In this document: piece after piece, positions 44,116 to 55,674 of the stretch
Position numbering within the stretch: the stretch's first letter is position 1
How the letters are laid out: each line of letters opens with the position of its first letter
DNA from: Heterohyrax brucei
Lineage: Eukaryota > Chordata > Mammalia > Hyracoidea > Procaviidae
Assembly (NCBI GenBank): GCA_028571685.1
Contig: CM053140.1
Location: 145,375,701 to 145,439,700, forward strand
Length of the DNA: 64,000 bases
Direction of reading: 5' to 3'
The notes under the pieces: generated by a model
Told to the model about the DNA's origin: nothing
Databases searched by the model: none
Seen by the model: only the letters and a program-made list of their open reading frames with translations
Made by a program: the position numbers and the translations under genes

Positions 44116-44658
44116 TTTCTTAGTTTCTCATGCTGCTCTAACAGAAATACTATTTATTAATAAATAAATAAATGCAGAAATTTGTTTTCTCACAATTTAC
44201 TAGGTTATACGGAATACTTTCTCTCTGTTGGATCTGAGGGAAGATTCTATGCTCTTTCATCTTCTCTCTGCCAGCGTGCCTCAGTCCTTTCACAATCTTC
44301 CTGTGCCATCTGCGTTTACCACACTTTGTGCTTTCCTCTGTGTCGAATATGCTGGCTTTATAACTCAGAAGTGACTAAATTTAGAACACATTCTATACTG
44401 ATATTACCTCATTAAGGTAACAAATAAATAGGACTACACAAAAAAAGTATAAAATCCCAAAGCCCAAACCTGTTGCCACTGAGTTGATTCCAACTCACAG
44501 TGACCACGTCAGACAGAGGAGAATTGCCCCATAGGATTTCCAAGGAGCACTTGGTAAATCCAAACTGCTGATCTTTGGTTGGTAATTATGGCTCTTAACC
44601 GTTATAGGTGACAGGATTCTAATATATACTTTGGAGGGTAACAATTCAAGCCATAACA
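44116..44658 (-). mobile_element. MaLR-type solo LTR with nested SINE
   Basis: The plus strand starts 'ttagtttctcatgctgctct' then 'aacagaaatac', and ends 'acaattcaagccataaca', as in the LTR at 21418-22095. The middle contains 'tcctgtgccatctgcgttta' and the AfroSINE 44456-44618. A TAAATAAA run near 44160 has expanded at the reversed polyadenylation region. Confidence 0.7.
44456..44618 (-). mobile_element. AfroSINE nested in LTR
   Basis: Reversed copy: 'aaacctgttgccactgagtt', 'gattccaactcacagtgacc', 'ataggatttccaaggagcac', 'aatccaaactgctgatcttt', 'cttaaccgttataggtg'. Confidence 0.92.
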
Positions 44659-44830
44659 CAATAGTTTCTAAGGGTGTTAATATCAATCAAGTACATTAAA
44701 TTTACTCTGAGAACATATATTCAGAATGTATGCAGAATAGTTTCATGATGAATAAAAGCCAGGGACAATGCAAGAAAGGAAATATTACTATTAGTTAGTT
44801 TAAGCAATGTCATGCTAATGTGCTTTTTAC

Positions 44831-45003
44831 CAGTAAACCAGTGCCTGTTGAGTTGCTTTTGACTCATGGAGACTTGTGTCAGAATAGGACTGTGCTCATA
44901 AGGTTTTCAATGGGTGACTTTACAGAAGTAAAGCATCAGAGCTTTCTTCTTTCCAACCTTCTGGTTAGCAGCTGAGGGTATTATCTAGTAGTATCACCCA
45001 GAA
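44831..45003 (-). mobile_element. AfroSINE, long form, diverged
   Basis: 'gtaaaccagtgcctgttgag', 'tgcttttgactcatggagac', 'aaggttttcaatgggtgact', 'tccaaccttctggttagcag' and 'gtatcacccagaaacacc' follow the reversed long-form order. One of the more diverged copies. Confidence 0.82.
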
Positions 45004-45454
45004 ACACCAATGTGTTTTTAAGAAACACTTAAAAACATACTCATTTTTATCCTGACTTAAATCCAAATGGCTTTGAAAAGGGATGACAATTTAAAAAAAA
45101 TAAATAAAAATAAAAATTGTCTCCTTCCCAGGAATAAGAGATGAATTAATTGTCTAACAGTTTAAAGTTTCTGTGGCTATTTTATTTTAGCCCCTTCCCT
45201 CAAGATTCTTCTCGTAACAATATTTTTACCAGTAAATTCAACCAGTTTAGTAGAAAACAGAATTTAAATTATTTCAATTTTATTTCATGCTGTATATTCT
45301 GCTCTTTAGTTGGTATTTACATCTTAATATTTAAGTCACTAATAAAGCACTTTAAAACCAATGCAGTGGGACACATTTTTCTCAATTATTTAATTAACTC
45401 ATATATAATTAATTAGTTAAGATGTTAAACTCAAATATTTTCTCTAAAAATGCA
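45004..45454. other. Unassigned AT-rich sequence
   Basis: No recognised gene or repeat. AT-rich inverted motifs occur near 45385-45425. Confidence 0.4.
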
Positions 45455-46680
45455 TGGCACACAGGTATGTTTATCGCAGCACAGTCCATGATAGCAAAAA
45501 GATGGAATCAACCCAGATGCCCAACAACAGAGGAATGGATAGGTCAACTATGGTATATATACTCAATGGAGCACTACGCAATCATAAAGCATAATGATGA
45601 TTCCAGGAAACATCTCATAACCTGGTTTCAACTGGAAGACGTTATGTTGAGTGAAAATAGTCAGCGACAAAAGGACAAATGTTGTATGAGACTTCTATGA
45701 TAAGATCTCAAAAACAGACTTATGTATAGAAGAAAAGACTCTTTGACAGCTGCAAAGGAGGCGAAGTGGGGAGGGCGAGGGGGGAGGGTTTAGATTAGAC
45801 AGTTGCTAGAAATCTGGTTGGGTGAAACCAGTGACAGCACACATTAGAAACAAGAACAATATTAAGTGGACTTCAGCATAACTTGAATACTCCTTCCACC
45901 TTAACCCCAAATCGCAAGGACAGAGTAGCTGGGGCAGGGGGTGGGGGACCATGCTCTTAGGCACAACTAGTGTTTTGTTAAGAGGGCTCTCTGCACCCCA
46001 CGTTGGTGAGTGGTGTCTGGGGTCTTAAAAGCTGCCAAGCTGCTATCCAAGGGCACAGTAAATGATCCCAATTCAGCAGGAACGGATGCTCACCGAGGAC
46101 CAAAATGACATGGGGGAAAGAAAACTCAGAAGATAGAGAGAACCACATGAGTGGGTGCCTACATCGACTTGGGAACGGAAGAACCAGATGGTGCCCGGCC
46201 ACCACCAGTGATAGCTGCGATGGAGCTCACTAAGTTGAGTCTCACTGGAAACACAAGAAAAAAAGGAGTGCACCCTGAGATCTCCACTAAAAGACCTCAA
46301 TTGATGGTCTAGTGGTTTCAGGGTTCCCTTGGGAGCATGGCCCCTGACCCTGATGCTGCCCTTGCCCATAAATCATAACGAAGGTCCACTCTTCGGACAC
46401 GAATGGATTGGACTTGGCAAAGCTGAGTGACCATATATTGGATGCACTTTATAGTTCTATGCATCTATAGGATATCATCCTGCTGACCTCTGACTAGAGG
46501 AAGGAGAGTGGGTGGAGAGGAGGAGAAAGGAGACTGTTGGGATGATGAGACATGTATGGAGCAGAGAGGAATAGTGTGCTGTCACTGGGCAGGGAGAACA
46601 GTGGAAGCTGTATATAGGTGGGCATGTAAATTTATACAGGAATGTACATTTCCACTCAGTCATAATTTAAAAAAACGCAT
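45455..46680 (+). mobile_element. LINE-1 relic I, strongly 5'-truncated
   Basis: The insertion starts inside the last part of ORF2. 45422-45700 reads MFIAAQSMIAKRWNQPRCPT and WIGQLWYIYSMEHYAIIKHN, the conserved ORF2 C-terminus. It then runs through the 3'UTR ('gaaccagatggtgcccggcc' near 46180) to an A-rich end at about 46680. It is close to the 3' end of the copy at 54882-61823. The ORF2 stop lies in the same place relative to the 3'UTR. Only about 1.2 kb of the original 6-7 kb was copied. Confidence 0.92.
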
Positions 46681-47244
46681 GGCAATGATCAAAAGGAAGA
46701 ACTATAGTTTCTTTAAGTCCTCAACTCGGGGGCTACTGAAGGCTCCAGTATATTAAGTTTTTCTGTAAACCTACTGTTAATAAATGCAGGAGACAGACAT
46801 GCTAATGTCTCCCCTTGGGAAGAGATTAACATGTTGGTTTTGCTTCAGTTGTAGCATTTCAAAGATAAAAGACTAGAGAAGAAACAAATAAAGAACTCAA
46901 TTTATCTTATCAAAGGCATTACTTTTTAAGTCTGCTAAAGGCAACACAAAGTTTCAAATGATTTAATAAATGTCAATTTAACTCTTGCTATATGCCAGGA
47001 TCCTTTCTTAGAAACATGGTATTTAGTTTGCTAAATATTAACACAGAGAGTGATAGGCACTGTTAAGTCAGAAAGAAATAGGAATTAAAGATGATGGTAT
47101 TGAAGCATGAAAAGAAAAATGGATTATAAGAAAATAGAGCCCAGCAATGGGTCCGAATATAGATATTCAACAATTTATAATGGCAGTAAGAAAAAAAAAA
47201 AGGTGGGGGGAAGAGAGTAGGTAATAAATTAGGAAAGAAAAATT
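46681..47244. other. Unassigned sequence
   Basis: No firm call. 'cttgctatatgccaggatcc' near 46985 is weakly MIR-like. Confidence 0.35.
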
Positions 47245-47440
47245 AAAGTTAAGTCTTTATCTTTCATAACTTCATAGAACAAATTTTATGTGGATTAAAG
47301 ATATAACGGTAAAAATTAATCCATAAACACATTATTAAAAAAACAAAAACAGGAAATTATGCTCATAACTTTAGAATGAAAGAGTCTTTTCTAAGTAATG
47401 TATAAAACATTGAAGTTATAAAGAAAATGACTGATTTTTT
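47245..47440 (+). mobile_element. Old LINE-1 fragment
   Basis: 'tatgtggattaaagatataa' and the following A-rich stretch resemble the post-RT part of ORF2 in old L1M elements. Heavily diverged. Confidence 0.5.
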
Positions 47441-47509
47441 ATTTTTTAGGGAGTGAAATGATAGTTCATTTTATTTTTATTTTTTTGTTGTTGAAATTAT
47501 ACTTGTATG

Positions 47510-50500
47510 AGTCAGGGCCAAAATGGCAGAGTAGTGAGACATATTCTGTGATATCTCTAACAGCAAAAACCCAAAAGGACAAATGAATTGATTATATATG
47601 ACAATCTAGGAGACTTAAACACCAAAGGGAAAATTGAGAAATCAGACTGAGTGAAGGGAAAGGGAAAGTAGGTCCTGAAGTATCTAGGACCAGCCAAACT
47701 TCACCTGCTGGGTATAGGCTGCAGCCAGGGTGGTGAATGGAGCAGTGGCATTCAGAGGACATCTTCCTCAGCAGGAGAGACTGAGCCCCATACAGCCCAC
47801 TTACACCTTCATAACCAGTGAAAAATGGCATTTGGTCATCAACAGCTAAGTACCTTACATCTAACCTACTGTGCACAGATCTAAAACTTACCTTTGAAAT
47901 AAACCTCTTTTTTCCCAGCACCTCTCCCTCCCTTCTCTACACTGCACCAGGCTTAATAGTCTGACCCATTCCTGGGCTGGAAGTAGGCTTCCTTACAGTC
48001 ACCGTGAATCATTCTCCTGGACTGGAAGAGGGAACAGTTTAACACACAGGGGGAAACAAAAAAAATACATACTGACTCCCTAGAACTAGGGAATCAGAGC
48101 AGAAACATTTTATTCACTTAGGATCAGCCATAGGGGGCCACACCTTTGTCACAGATACTCAGGGACGGCTGTCAGCCCTGTACATTTCTCAGCACAGATA
48201 TCCATGCTTACACCAATCACCCTAGCCTATCTAGGACTAGGGAGGAGCCTGCACCACACACTTGGTGACTGACTATCAGAATACCTGAGCTGAATCCATA
48301 CAAGAAAAGTTAACAGACTCTTGGGCTTGCACACCGAGTAACAGCTCTAACCACCCGGTGACAGGATGTTAGAGTTTCAAACATGTCAGTAACCAAACTT
48401 GGACACACAACCAGCTTATTTGCACATTTCAAAACAAAATAAAACAGGAACCTAGAACACAGTGAGCAAACATAAAATAAAGGAATACAACGACTTGCTG
48501 ACAGCTTAGAAACAATAGTCAATATCAAATCACTTGAAGAGGTTGACCATAACAGCTTTAGAAAGCTTCCAAAACAAAGAATTGAGAAATTTTCCAGGTG
48601 AAAAGAACTCTCTTGAATTATCAGAGGTAGAATACAAAAGATTGATAATTAGAAATCTTCAAGAGATCAAGAATGAGATGAGGCAAAATGCAGCACAGCA
48701 TAATGACAAACTGAACAGGCTGCGAGAAAGTGTATAGATATAGGAAGCATAAATTCAGAAGACTTATAACAAAGTTGTAAATTGAGACAATTATATAGAA
48801 AATAAAATTAGCACAATTAAGGCAATGCAAGTCTGTATTAGTGAGATTGAAGATAAAGTATGTGATACCAGCATATATGATGCAAAATTATGTGGAAGAA
48901 TTTCCAAAAATCAGGAAACACTAAGAATTATGTGGGACACTATCAAGAGTAATAATCTACAGATGACTGGAGTATCAGAACAGAGGGGGATTACGGGAAA
49001 TATAGTGAGAACTGTCAAAGACTTGTTGACAGAAACCTTCCCTAGTATCACAAAAGATGAGATGGCTATAAAAGACACTCATCACTGTGCACATAAGGTC
49101 GACCTCCCCCTATAAGACACCAAGACACAGTATAATCAAACTTGCCAAAACTAAGGAAGTCAATTTTAACAGTGGCTTGGGGTAAATGAAAAATAATCTA
49201 CAAAGGAAAGTCAGTAAGATTAAGGTTAGATTAGTCAGTGGAAATTATGTAAGCAAAAAAGGCAGTGGAATGACATATACAAAGCCTTGAAGAACAAAAA
49301 TTGCCAAAGAACAATTATATATCCAGCAAAACTGTCTCTCAAATATGGTGGCAAAATTAAGACATGTCCAGATAAACAAAAATTTAGGGAATTTGCAAAA
49401 ACCAGACAAAAATTGTAAGAAATAATAAAAGGAGTCCTTTGATTAGAAAATCAACAACATCAGATAACAACCAAAGATTAAAATGCAGAACAGAGGAGTC
49501 AGGTATCAACTCAGATAGGGAAATCACAAAAATAAGTCAAAGACAAAACACTGAAAATAAGGAAACAGAAATGCCATTATGTAAAAGATGACAATAATAT
49601 AACAAAAAAAAAGAGGAGTTTTAAAAAATGTAGTAACAGATGTTTCATATAGAGAAAATCAAGGGTACACAAAGAAATAAAAGATTGGTTTAAATTTTTT
49701 TTTTAATGGGTGGAAATGTTAATTAGCCACAAAGGAAATTAACAATACCACACATCAAAATTTTAAAAAAAAGAAAAACATGGAGTCTTGGCAACACAAA
49801 ATCAACAACAACGAAAAAGATGAAAACACATAAAGAAAAACAACTTGGCAGAGAAAATTAAGTGGAACAAAGGAATTGTCAACAAAAACAACAAAGGCAT
49901 CAAAATGACAGCACTAAAATAATGCCTACCAATAATTACACTGAATGTAAATGGGTTAAATGTACTAATAAAGAGACAGAAATAAAGGCAGCCACATGAA
50001 CAGATACATGCACACAAATGTTTATTGCAGTACTATCCACAGTAGCAAAAATCGACCCAGGTGCCCATCAACAGATGAATAGATAAATGAAGTATGATAC
50101 ATATATACTCAATGGAACCTTACGCAATGATAAAGAGCAATGATGATTTTAGGAAGCATCTAATAACCTGGTTTCAACTGGAAGACACTTGCTGAGTGAA
50201 ATCAGTCAGCTGCAAAAGGAGAAGTATTGTATGAGGCCTCTGATATAAGAACTTAAAAAAATAGACTTAGGTACAGACAAAAAGACTCTTTGATGTCTAC
50301 AAGAGTGGAGGGAGAGAGAATGTTGGTCACAGATAGTTGATAGGAATTTGCTTAGGTTAAGGGAGTGACAGCACACAGTAGACAGCAGATCAACATAACT
50401 GGACTATACCATAAAGTGAAAGGCTTTCTAAACTCAACAGGGGCAAGGGTCTGGGGCCATGTTTTCAGGGAATATCAAGATTGGTTAGTATAACTAGCCT

Positions 50501-51205
50501 TTCACTAGGAGAGTCTTCTGCACCCCATATTGGTAAGTGGTGTCTCAGGTCTTAAAAGCCAGGAAGCCGCTGTCTGAGATACACCAAATGGTCCCAACCC
50601 ATCTAGAATAGATGATGACCAAGAACAATGAAGACATTAGGAAGGAAGAGACCCGGAGACAGAAACACACGTACGAATGGGATACTGTTTCAATATGAGA
50701 CCAGAAGAACCAGTTGGTGCCTGGCCACCACCGAAGACAGCCATGATGGGAAATACAATGTATAGTCCCTGAGGCAACACAAGAAAAAGAGATATGCAAC
50801 TCAAGAACTCTGTTAAAAGACCAGAATTGACGGTCCAACAGCCTGAAGGGTATCTTGGGAACATGGCCCCTAGACATGCTGCTGGCCCTGACCTGAAATC
50901 AGTACTGAGGTCAACTCTTCAGAAAAGAATGTATGACTTGAGGACACAGTGTGGTCATATGGTGTATTTACTTTATGGTTTTATACATTTACAGGAAGCT
51001 GCCTACTGGTTTCTTTCTAGATGGGAGAGAAGAGGGTAGAAAAAAGGGAGCAGGTTCTCAGTAAAAGGACAGTAGAAACATAGAGTGAAAAAGCAGAATG
51101 TACTGTTACCAGGTGGGGAGAACAGATGGACCTGCAGATAGGCAGGCATCCTAAATTAATCTAAATTGTATACTTGTGCTTAATCACAATAAAAATTTTT
51201 TTTTT
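47510..51205 (+). mobile_element. LINE-1 relic K, ORF2 mostly deleted
   Basis: It begins with 'agggccaaaatggcagagta', a typical L1 5' terminus. It carries a ~1 kb 5'UTR unlike those of the other two L1 5' ends here, then ORF1 (about 48530-49440), then the inter-ORF region with the start of ORF2 near 49930 ('acactgaatgtaaatgggtt'). At about 49980 it jumps to the ORF2 C-terminus and continues through the shared 3'UTR to 'cacaataaaaattttttttt' at 51205. About 3.2 kb of ORF2, including endonuclease and RT, are gone. Confidence 0.9.
48530..49440 (+). pseudogene. L1 ORF1 remnant
   Basis: Two readable pieces remain. 48534-48737 is the coiled-coil side (SLELSEVEYKRLIIRNLQEI). 48825-49115 is the start of the RNA-binding domain (ISEIEDKVCDTSIYDAKLCG, then NNLQMTGVSEQRG). 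The rest of the domain, to about 49440, is recognisable as DNA ('aaagaacaattatatatcca') but full of stops. The same DNA segment opens the window at position 1. Confidence 0.85.
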
Positions 51206-52400
51206 AAGAAACCAAGAGACCTACGCAAGTGGAGACACCCACCTGGCTCATGGAGAGGAAGACTTGACATCATGAAATTGTCTATTCTACCCAAAGCAGT
51301 CTGTAGATACAGTTTTAATCAAACTTACAAAGGCATATTTTAATAAGATGGAGAAACAAATCATCAACTTTATCTGGAAAAGGAAGAAGTTACAGATAAG
51401 AAAGTATTACTGAAGAAGAACAAAGTGAAAGGTCTCACACCACCCGACTTTAGAACCTTCTATACTGCCACAGCAGTCAAAACAGCATGGTCCTGTACAG
51501 CAACAGATTCATAGACCAATGGAACATAATTGAGAGTCCAGACATAAAATCATCTGCTTATGACCAGCTAATATTTGACAAAGATCCAAAGTCCATAAAT
51601 TAGGGAAAAGACAGTCTCTTTAACAAATGGTGTTTTCACAACTGAATATATTTCTGCAAAAAAAAAGAAACTATACCCATACCTCACATCAAGTACAAAA
51701 ACTAACTCAAAATAGATCAAAGTCCTGAATATCAAATCTAAAATGATAAAGATCATTTAAGAAAAATTAGGACAACACTGGGAGCCCTAACATATGGCAT
51801 GAACAGAATATAAAACATTACTAACAATGCATAAAGACTAGAAAATAGATAACTGAAAACTCCTAAAAACCTAACACCTATGCTCATCCAAAGACTTCAC
51901 CAGAAGTAAAAAGACAACTTACAAACTGGGGAAAAAAGACTGGGTACTATCCAATCACCACCAGATCTCCAAAATCTACAAGATGCTGCAAATTTTGCAC
52001 AGCAAGAAGACAAATAATCCAATTTAAAAATGGGCGAATGATATGAACAGGCAATTCATCAAAGAAGACATCCAGATGGCTAACAGATACATAAGGAAAT
52101 GTTCACAATCAATAGACATTGCCAAGCCAAGTGCCACTGAGTTGGATCCGAGTCATGGTGACCCTAGGGTTAGAGAAATTCAAATCAAAACTATGGTGAG
52201 AGGCTGGTAATAATCCAAAAAATCACAAAATAATAAATGACGGAGAGGCTGTGGAGAAACTGGAACACTTTTACATTGCTGGTGGGTATGTCAAATGGTA
52301 CAGCCATGCTGAAAATCTATCTGGCTCTTTCTTATAAAGCTAGAAATAGAATACCATACAATCCATTAAACCTATTTCTTGGAATACATTTTAGAGAAAT
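51206..52400 (+). mobile_element. LINE-1 relic L, ORF2 second half
   Basis: It starts after the RT with 'gcaagtggagacacccacct' and 'acttgacatcatgaaattgt' (compare 59440-59500) and runs to the C-terminal region ('ctatttcttggaatacattt' near 52370). A 49-bp SINE-tail insertion interrupts it at 52121-52169. It directly follows the T-rich end of relic K and continues into the variant 3' module. Confidence 0.85.
52121..52169 (-). mobile_element. SINE 3' tail micro-insertion in L1
   Basis: 'gccaagccaagtgccactga' and 'gttggatccgagtcatggtg' form a reversed SINE end with a GGCACTTGGCTTGGC terminus. The flanking L1 text on both sides is continuous in other copies. No clear target duplication. Confidence 0.75.
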
Positions 52401-52722
52401 ATATTCTAGAGGACTAGAATTGAAACCATTCCCCCAAAGTCAATTTTTCAGACAAATATTAGACTGGAATATATGAAGAACACGCCTCTTAGAGCAAGCA
52501 GAATTGTGAGATTAAATGGATAACTCTTGTCTGAAAGCAAGATGAAAAAGCAAAAAGGGATGGCAGCTGGTTGAACAAACACTGGAAGTTAGGGGGTAAA
52601 AAGAAGAATGTGCTGCATATCACAGGGAGAACAACTAGATTCACATAACAATGTACACATAAATTTTTGTATGAGAGCCTAACTTGAACAGTAAACTTTC
52701 ACTTAAAGTACAATAAAAAAAA
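52401..52722 (+). mobile_element. L1-type 3' module, copy 3 (partial)
   Basis: The end 'gtaaactttcacttaaagta' with 'caataaaaaa' matches copies 1 and 2, and 'aggactagaattgaaaccat' resembles their middle. The central portion is shorter and diverged. It follows an ORF2 3' half, the arrangement expected of an ordinary L1. Confidence 0.6.
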
Positions 52723-52725
52723 TTC

Positions 52726-53075
52726 CAAAAAAAGAGACTATCATACAAATAGATATAAGCACAACAATGTTTACTGCAGCACCGTCCACAATGGCAAAAG
52801 TATGGATTCAACCTAGGTGTCCATCAATGGATGAATACAGAAACAAACTATGGTATATTCACACAATAGAATAATATGTAATGATAAAGAACACCAATGA
52901 ATTTGGGAAGCATAATGTGGAGGGATCTGGAAGAGATTATGCTGAGCAAAATTAGCCCATTGCAAAAGGATAAATTTTATATGAGACTAATATTATAAGG
53001 ACTCAAGAAAAGGTTTAAATACAGAGGAAAACAGTCTTTGCAATCATGGGAAGGGAGAGGGATATTTATTAACTC
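52726..53075 (+). mobile_element. LINE-1 relic M, ORF2 C-terminal fragment
   Basis: 'tgtttactgcagcaccgtcc', 'cctaggtgtccatcaatgga' and 'gattatgctgagcaaaatta' are the ORF2 C-terminal landmarks. It looks older than relics I and P and ends at the SINE fragment at 53076. Confidence 0.8.
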
Positions 53076-53125
53076 GATAAAACCAAAAACTCACGCTGTC
53101 AAGTTGATTCTGACTCATAGTGCCC
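53076..53125 (-). mobile_element. AfroSINE 3' end fragment
   Basis: 'aaaaccaaaaactcacgctg' and 'gattctgactcatagtgccc' are the reversed SINE tail. The element stops after about 50 bp. Confidence 0.8.
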
Positions 53126-53401
53126 CTGGAGATGATAATTAAATAATAGACATGAAATTTTGGACTTCATGTGGGTCAATAGAGGCTGGGAGACATGCTG
53201 TGAGGATGGACCACAGTTGTTTCTGTAGGCTGTCTTAAAATGAGAAGTAAAAAGTATTTGACAACTTCTAAAGTCACTCAGGTTTTCAGGTGTGTATGTC
53301 CCTCTTCCAAGCTGGCAAAGTAAGCACCTCTGTATTGAACTGCAGATGTTATGAACTAGGTCAAAATACAGAAAGGCTACCAGCATGCTGGCTTCTGCTG
53401 T

Positions 53402-53890
53402 CAGGCCCCAGCTGTAGGAGATACTGTGTAAAATTCTGCTTTTCTGCTGGAAAAGTTGTCTCTTCTAGGTAGGCACTGCCTCCTAGCCCAAGAATTAGGT
53501 CCAGCTGAGGCTCCCTTATGGATGACTCTGCCTCCCAGCAAAATGAGGTGGCATCGCACACAAGCTTGCCAGCTGGCCATGACCAGGATCCCGGTGGAGA
53601 GGCCAAGAGTGCTGAAATGCCCAGAGTCCACAGCCTCCGCCGCTGGGCCCCAGCCCCAGGTGACACTGTGCAAAACACCGCCTCCCAGCTGAAAAAACAC
53701 TCTCCCCCTGACAGGCACCACCTCCCAGCCTCAGAATCAAGTCTGGCCAGGGCCTCTGCCTGGGCTTCTCCAATTCACAGTGGATCGGGATGGCTTCCTG
53801 CACAAGCGCGTCTGTATGGCTACCACATGGCAGAGGCAGAAAGATAGGCCAGAGGAGTCCAGAGTCCAGAGTCCAGAGTCTGGTGTATAG
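53402..53890 (-). repeat. Two tandem ~243-bp units in an L1 5'UTR
   Basis: Unit A starts at 53402 ('caggccccagctgtaggaga'), unit B at 53645 ('gggccccagccccaggtgac'). They stay alignable over at least 120 bp, through the 'gcactgcctcctagccc' / 'gcaccacctcccagcct' blocks, despite many substitutions. Confidence 0.72.
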
Positions 53891-53898
53891 AGTCCAGA
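53852..53898. repeat. Short AGAGTCC tandem repeat
   Basis: 'gagtccagagtccagagtcc' continues to 53880, with one further imperfect unit at 53890. Confidence 0.85.
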
Positions 53899-54246
53899 GC
53901 CAGGCTCTCAGAACCTGGCAATTACACTTGCTGGTCCCACCAGCAGTGCGTCTGAAACCAGCAGCTAGTCAAGTCCCAGCTCTGCCTGCCAGCCAAGAAA
54001 GAGGAAAAAAAAAAAAAAAATGGTGTGTTACCTTCTGTCTGTGCAAGCCTGTGCTCTCCAAGAGTAGGGTCAGTGAAAGAGGAGGTCTTGCATTCAGTGG
54101 TATGAAGCCCAAATTAACAGCCCTATGCTGCATCCCAGGCCTCACTAGGTGTCCAGAAGGCTCTGTTTAATTATCATTTCAGTTCTTAGTTTCCAGAGGG
54201 ATTTAGGGAGACGTGTGTTTAGTCTGTCACTTGACTCTGCCTCCAC

Positions 54247-54810
54247 ATTTTAATTTATAATGATACTGAGAATTTTTTCCTGACGGTGGTGTGCCAATTT
54301 ACACTTTTACTAGTAACCCACTGCCGTGAAGTCGTGTTGGACTCATGGCAATCCTATAGAACAGAGTAGAACAGTCCCATAGAGTTTCCAAGAAGCACCT
54401 GGTAGATTTGAGTTGCTGAACTTTCAGTTAGCAGGCATAGCACTTAACCCACTATGCAACCAAAATTTCTGTTCTACTAGTAGCATATGAAAATACAAAA
54501 TTTCCTACATACCTACCAACACTTAGTGGCATTAAAACTGAAAGTTTTTTTTTTTTTTAATAAAATTCTGATTTCTTTTATTGACTTATATGAGTCCTTT
54601 ATTGTGGGAAATAATCTTTCCCCCATTATAAAAACTGAAAATTATTCTTTCTACCTTTCATTTGTCTATTCTGAATCGTAATTCCTTCTTTGTTATATAC
54701 GTTGAAAATACATTCTCCCAATATACAGCTTTCTCTTTCCTATTTTCTGAAATTTTAAAAGTTCGGCATAGTCAAAATTATACCTGGAAGCCTTATTTAA
54801 ACGAAATAAT
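54247..54810 (-). mobile_element. Old LINE-1 3'UTR interrupted by a SINE
   Basis: 'ggtgtgccaatttacacttt' (54290) and 'cctaccaacacttagtggca' (54510) are reversed old-L1 3'UTR landmarks. They are separated by an AfroSINE bounded by similar 'ttttactagtaa' and 'ttctactagtag' stretches that probably mark the target duplication. Confidence 0.65.
54315..54472 (-). mobile_element. AfroSINE nested in an old L1
   Basis: Reversed copy: 'cactgccgtgaagtcgtgtt', 'atagagtttccaagaagcac', 'gatttgagttgctgaacttt', 'ttaacccactatgcaaccaa'. Confidence 0.92.
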
Positions 54811-54881
54811 ATCTTAGCTTAATTAGTAAAGAATGTTTGCTTTCAGCATGGTGCTTCAAAAACAAAAATGGGATGGGGTGG

Positions 54882-55674
54882 AGTCAAGATGGCAGACTAA
54901 ACAGACACCTCCCTAAACCCTCTGAAAAGACCCGAACTGATAATTAAATGAAGCCTTCTTGACAGCTAGTGAGCCCTAGGACACAGCATAGGGCTGTTAA
55001 TTTGGACTTCATATCACAGGGCAGAAAACTTTCTCTCTTTCACTGACCCCCACTCTTGGTGAGTGCTGGCTTTCACGGAATCAAGATAACTCACCATTTT
55101 CACTTTTTTTTGTCTCTGTCTTAGCCGGCAGGTGGACCTTAGATTTGACTAGCGGCTAATCTCAGACAAACTGAAGGTGGGATTGGTGGGTGAAACTGCT
55201 ATATTTTGAGGGCCCAGCTTTGGACTCTGTGCATCTTGGCATTTTTGGCCTCTCTTTCCACCTCTGCCAGTGACTAGCCTGTTGTGTGGGATGTCATCTT
55301 GCTCCACTGGCAGACAGACTCACCCATATGGAGGCCTCAGCAGAACCTAATTTTTAGGCTGGGAGGCACTGCCTGCCCAGAGGAGAGAGTTTTTCCAGCA
55401 ATAAAGCAGTATTCTACACAGTGTTGCCTATGGCTGAGGCCTGACAGCATAGGCCAGCAGGGCAATAAACTTTCTGTATTTTGAACTAGTTTATAACATC
55501 TGGGGTTAGATATAGAGGTGCTTACTTTGCCAGCTGGGAAGAGGGACCTGTACATCTGAAAGCTTGACTGACTTTAGAAGTTGTCAGATGCCTTTTATCT
55601 TTCACTTTAAGATGGCCTAGAGAAACTGTAGTCCATCATCACAGCATCTCTCCCAGCCTCTATTGACGCACATG
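54882..55674 (+). promoter_or_regulatory. L1 5'UTR / internal promoter region
   Basis: The segment from the L1 5' terminus to the first ORF1 start codon. In active L1s this carries the internal RNA polymerase II promoter. It holds one copy of the unit that is doubled in the minus-strand 5'UTR at 53402-53890. It is not similar by eye to the 5'UTRs of relics E and K. Whether any activity remains cannot be seen. Confidence 0.6.

Larger units (their letters stand above)
53126..54246 (-). mobile_element. Isolated L1 5'UTR on the minus strand
   Basis: Read in reverse, this matches the 5'UTR of the full-length L1 at 54882-55690 from its first bases (complement of 'tgactctgcctcc' at 54234) to just before ORF1 (near 53130). 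Shared points include the 'cctagtgaggcctgggatgc'-like block near 54140, the T-run region near 54010, and 'cttactttgccagctt' near 53310. It contains two tandem ~243-bp units where the other copy has one. No ORF1 or ORF2 follows. The 53500-53830 part is GC-rich with several CpGs, which opens long but meaningless frames on both strands. Confidence 0.82.

Noticed and set aside
47592-47921. A 109-codon minus-strand frame
   Set aside because: Antisense to the 5'UTR of L1 relic K.
53361-53847. Overlapping open frames of 95-109 codons on both strands
   Set aside because: They lie in the GC-rich L1 5'UTR monomers, overlap in several frames and resemble no protein. Few stop codons are expected from the base composition.
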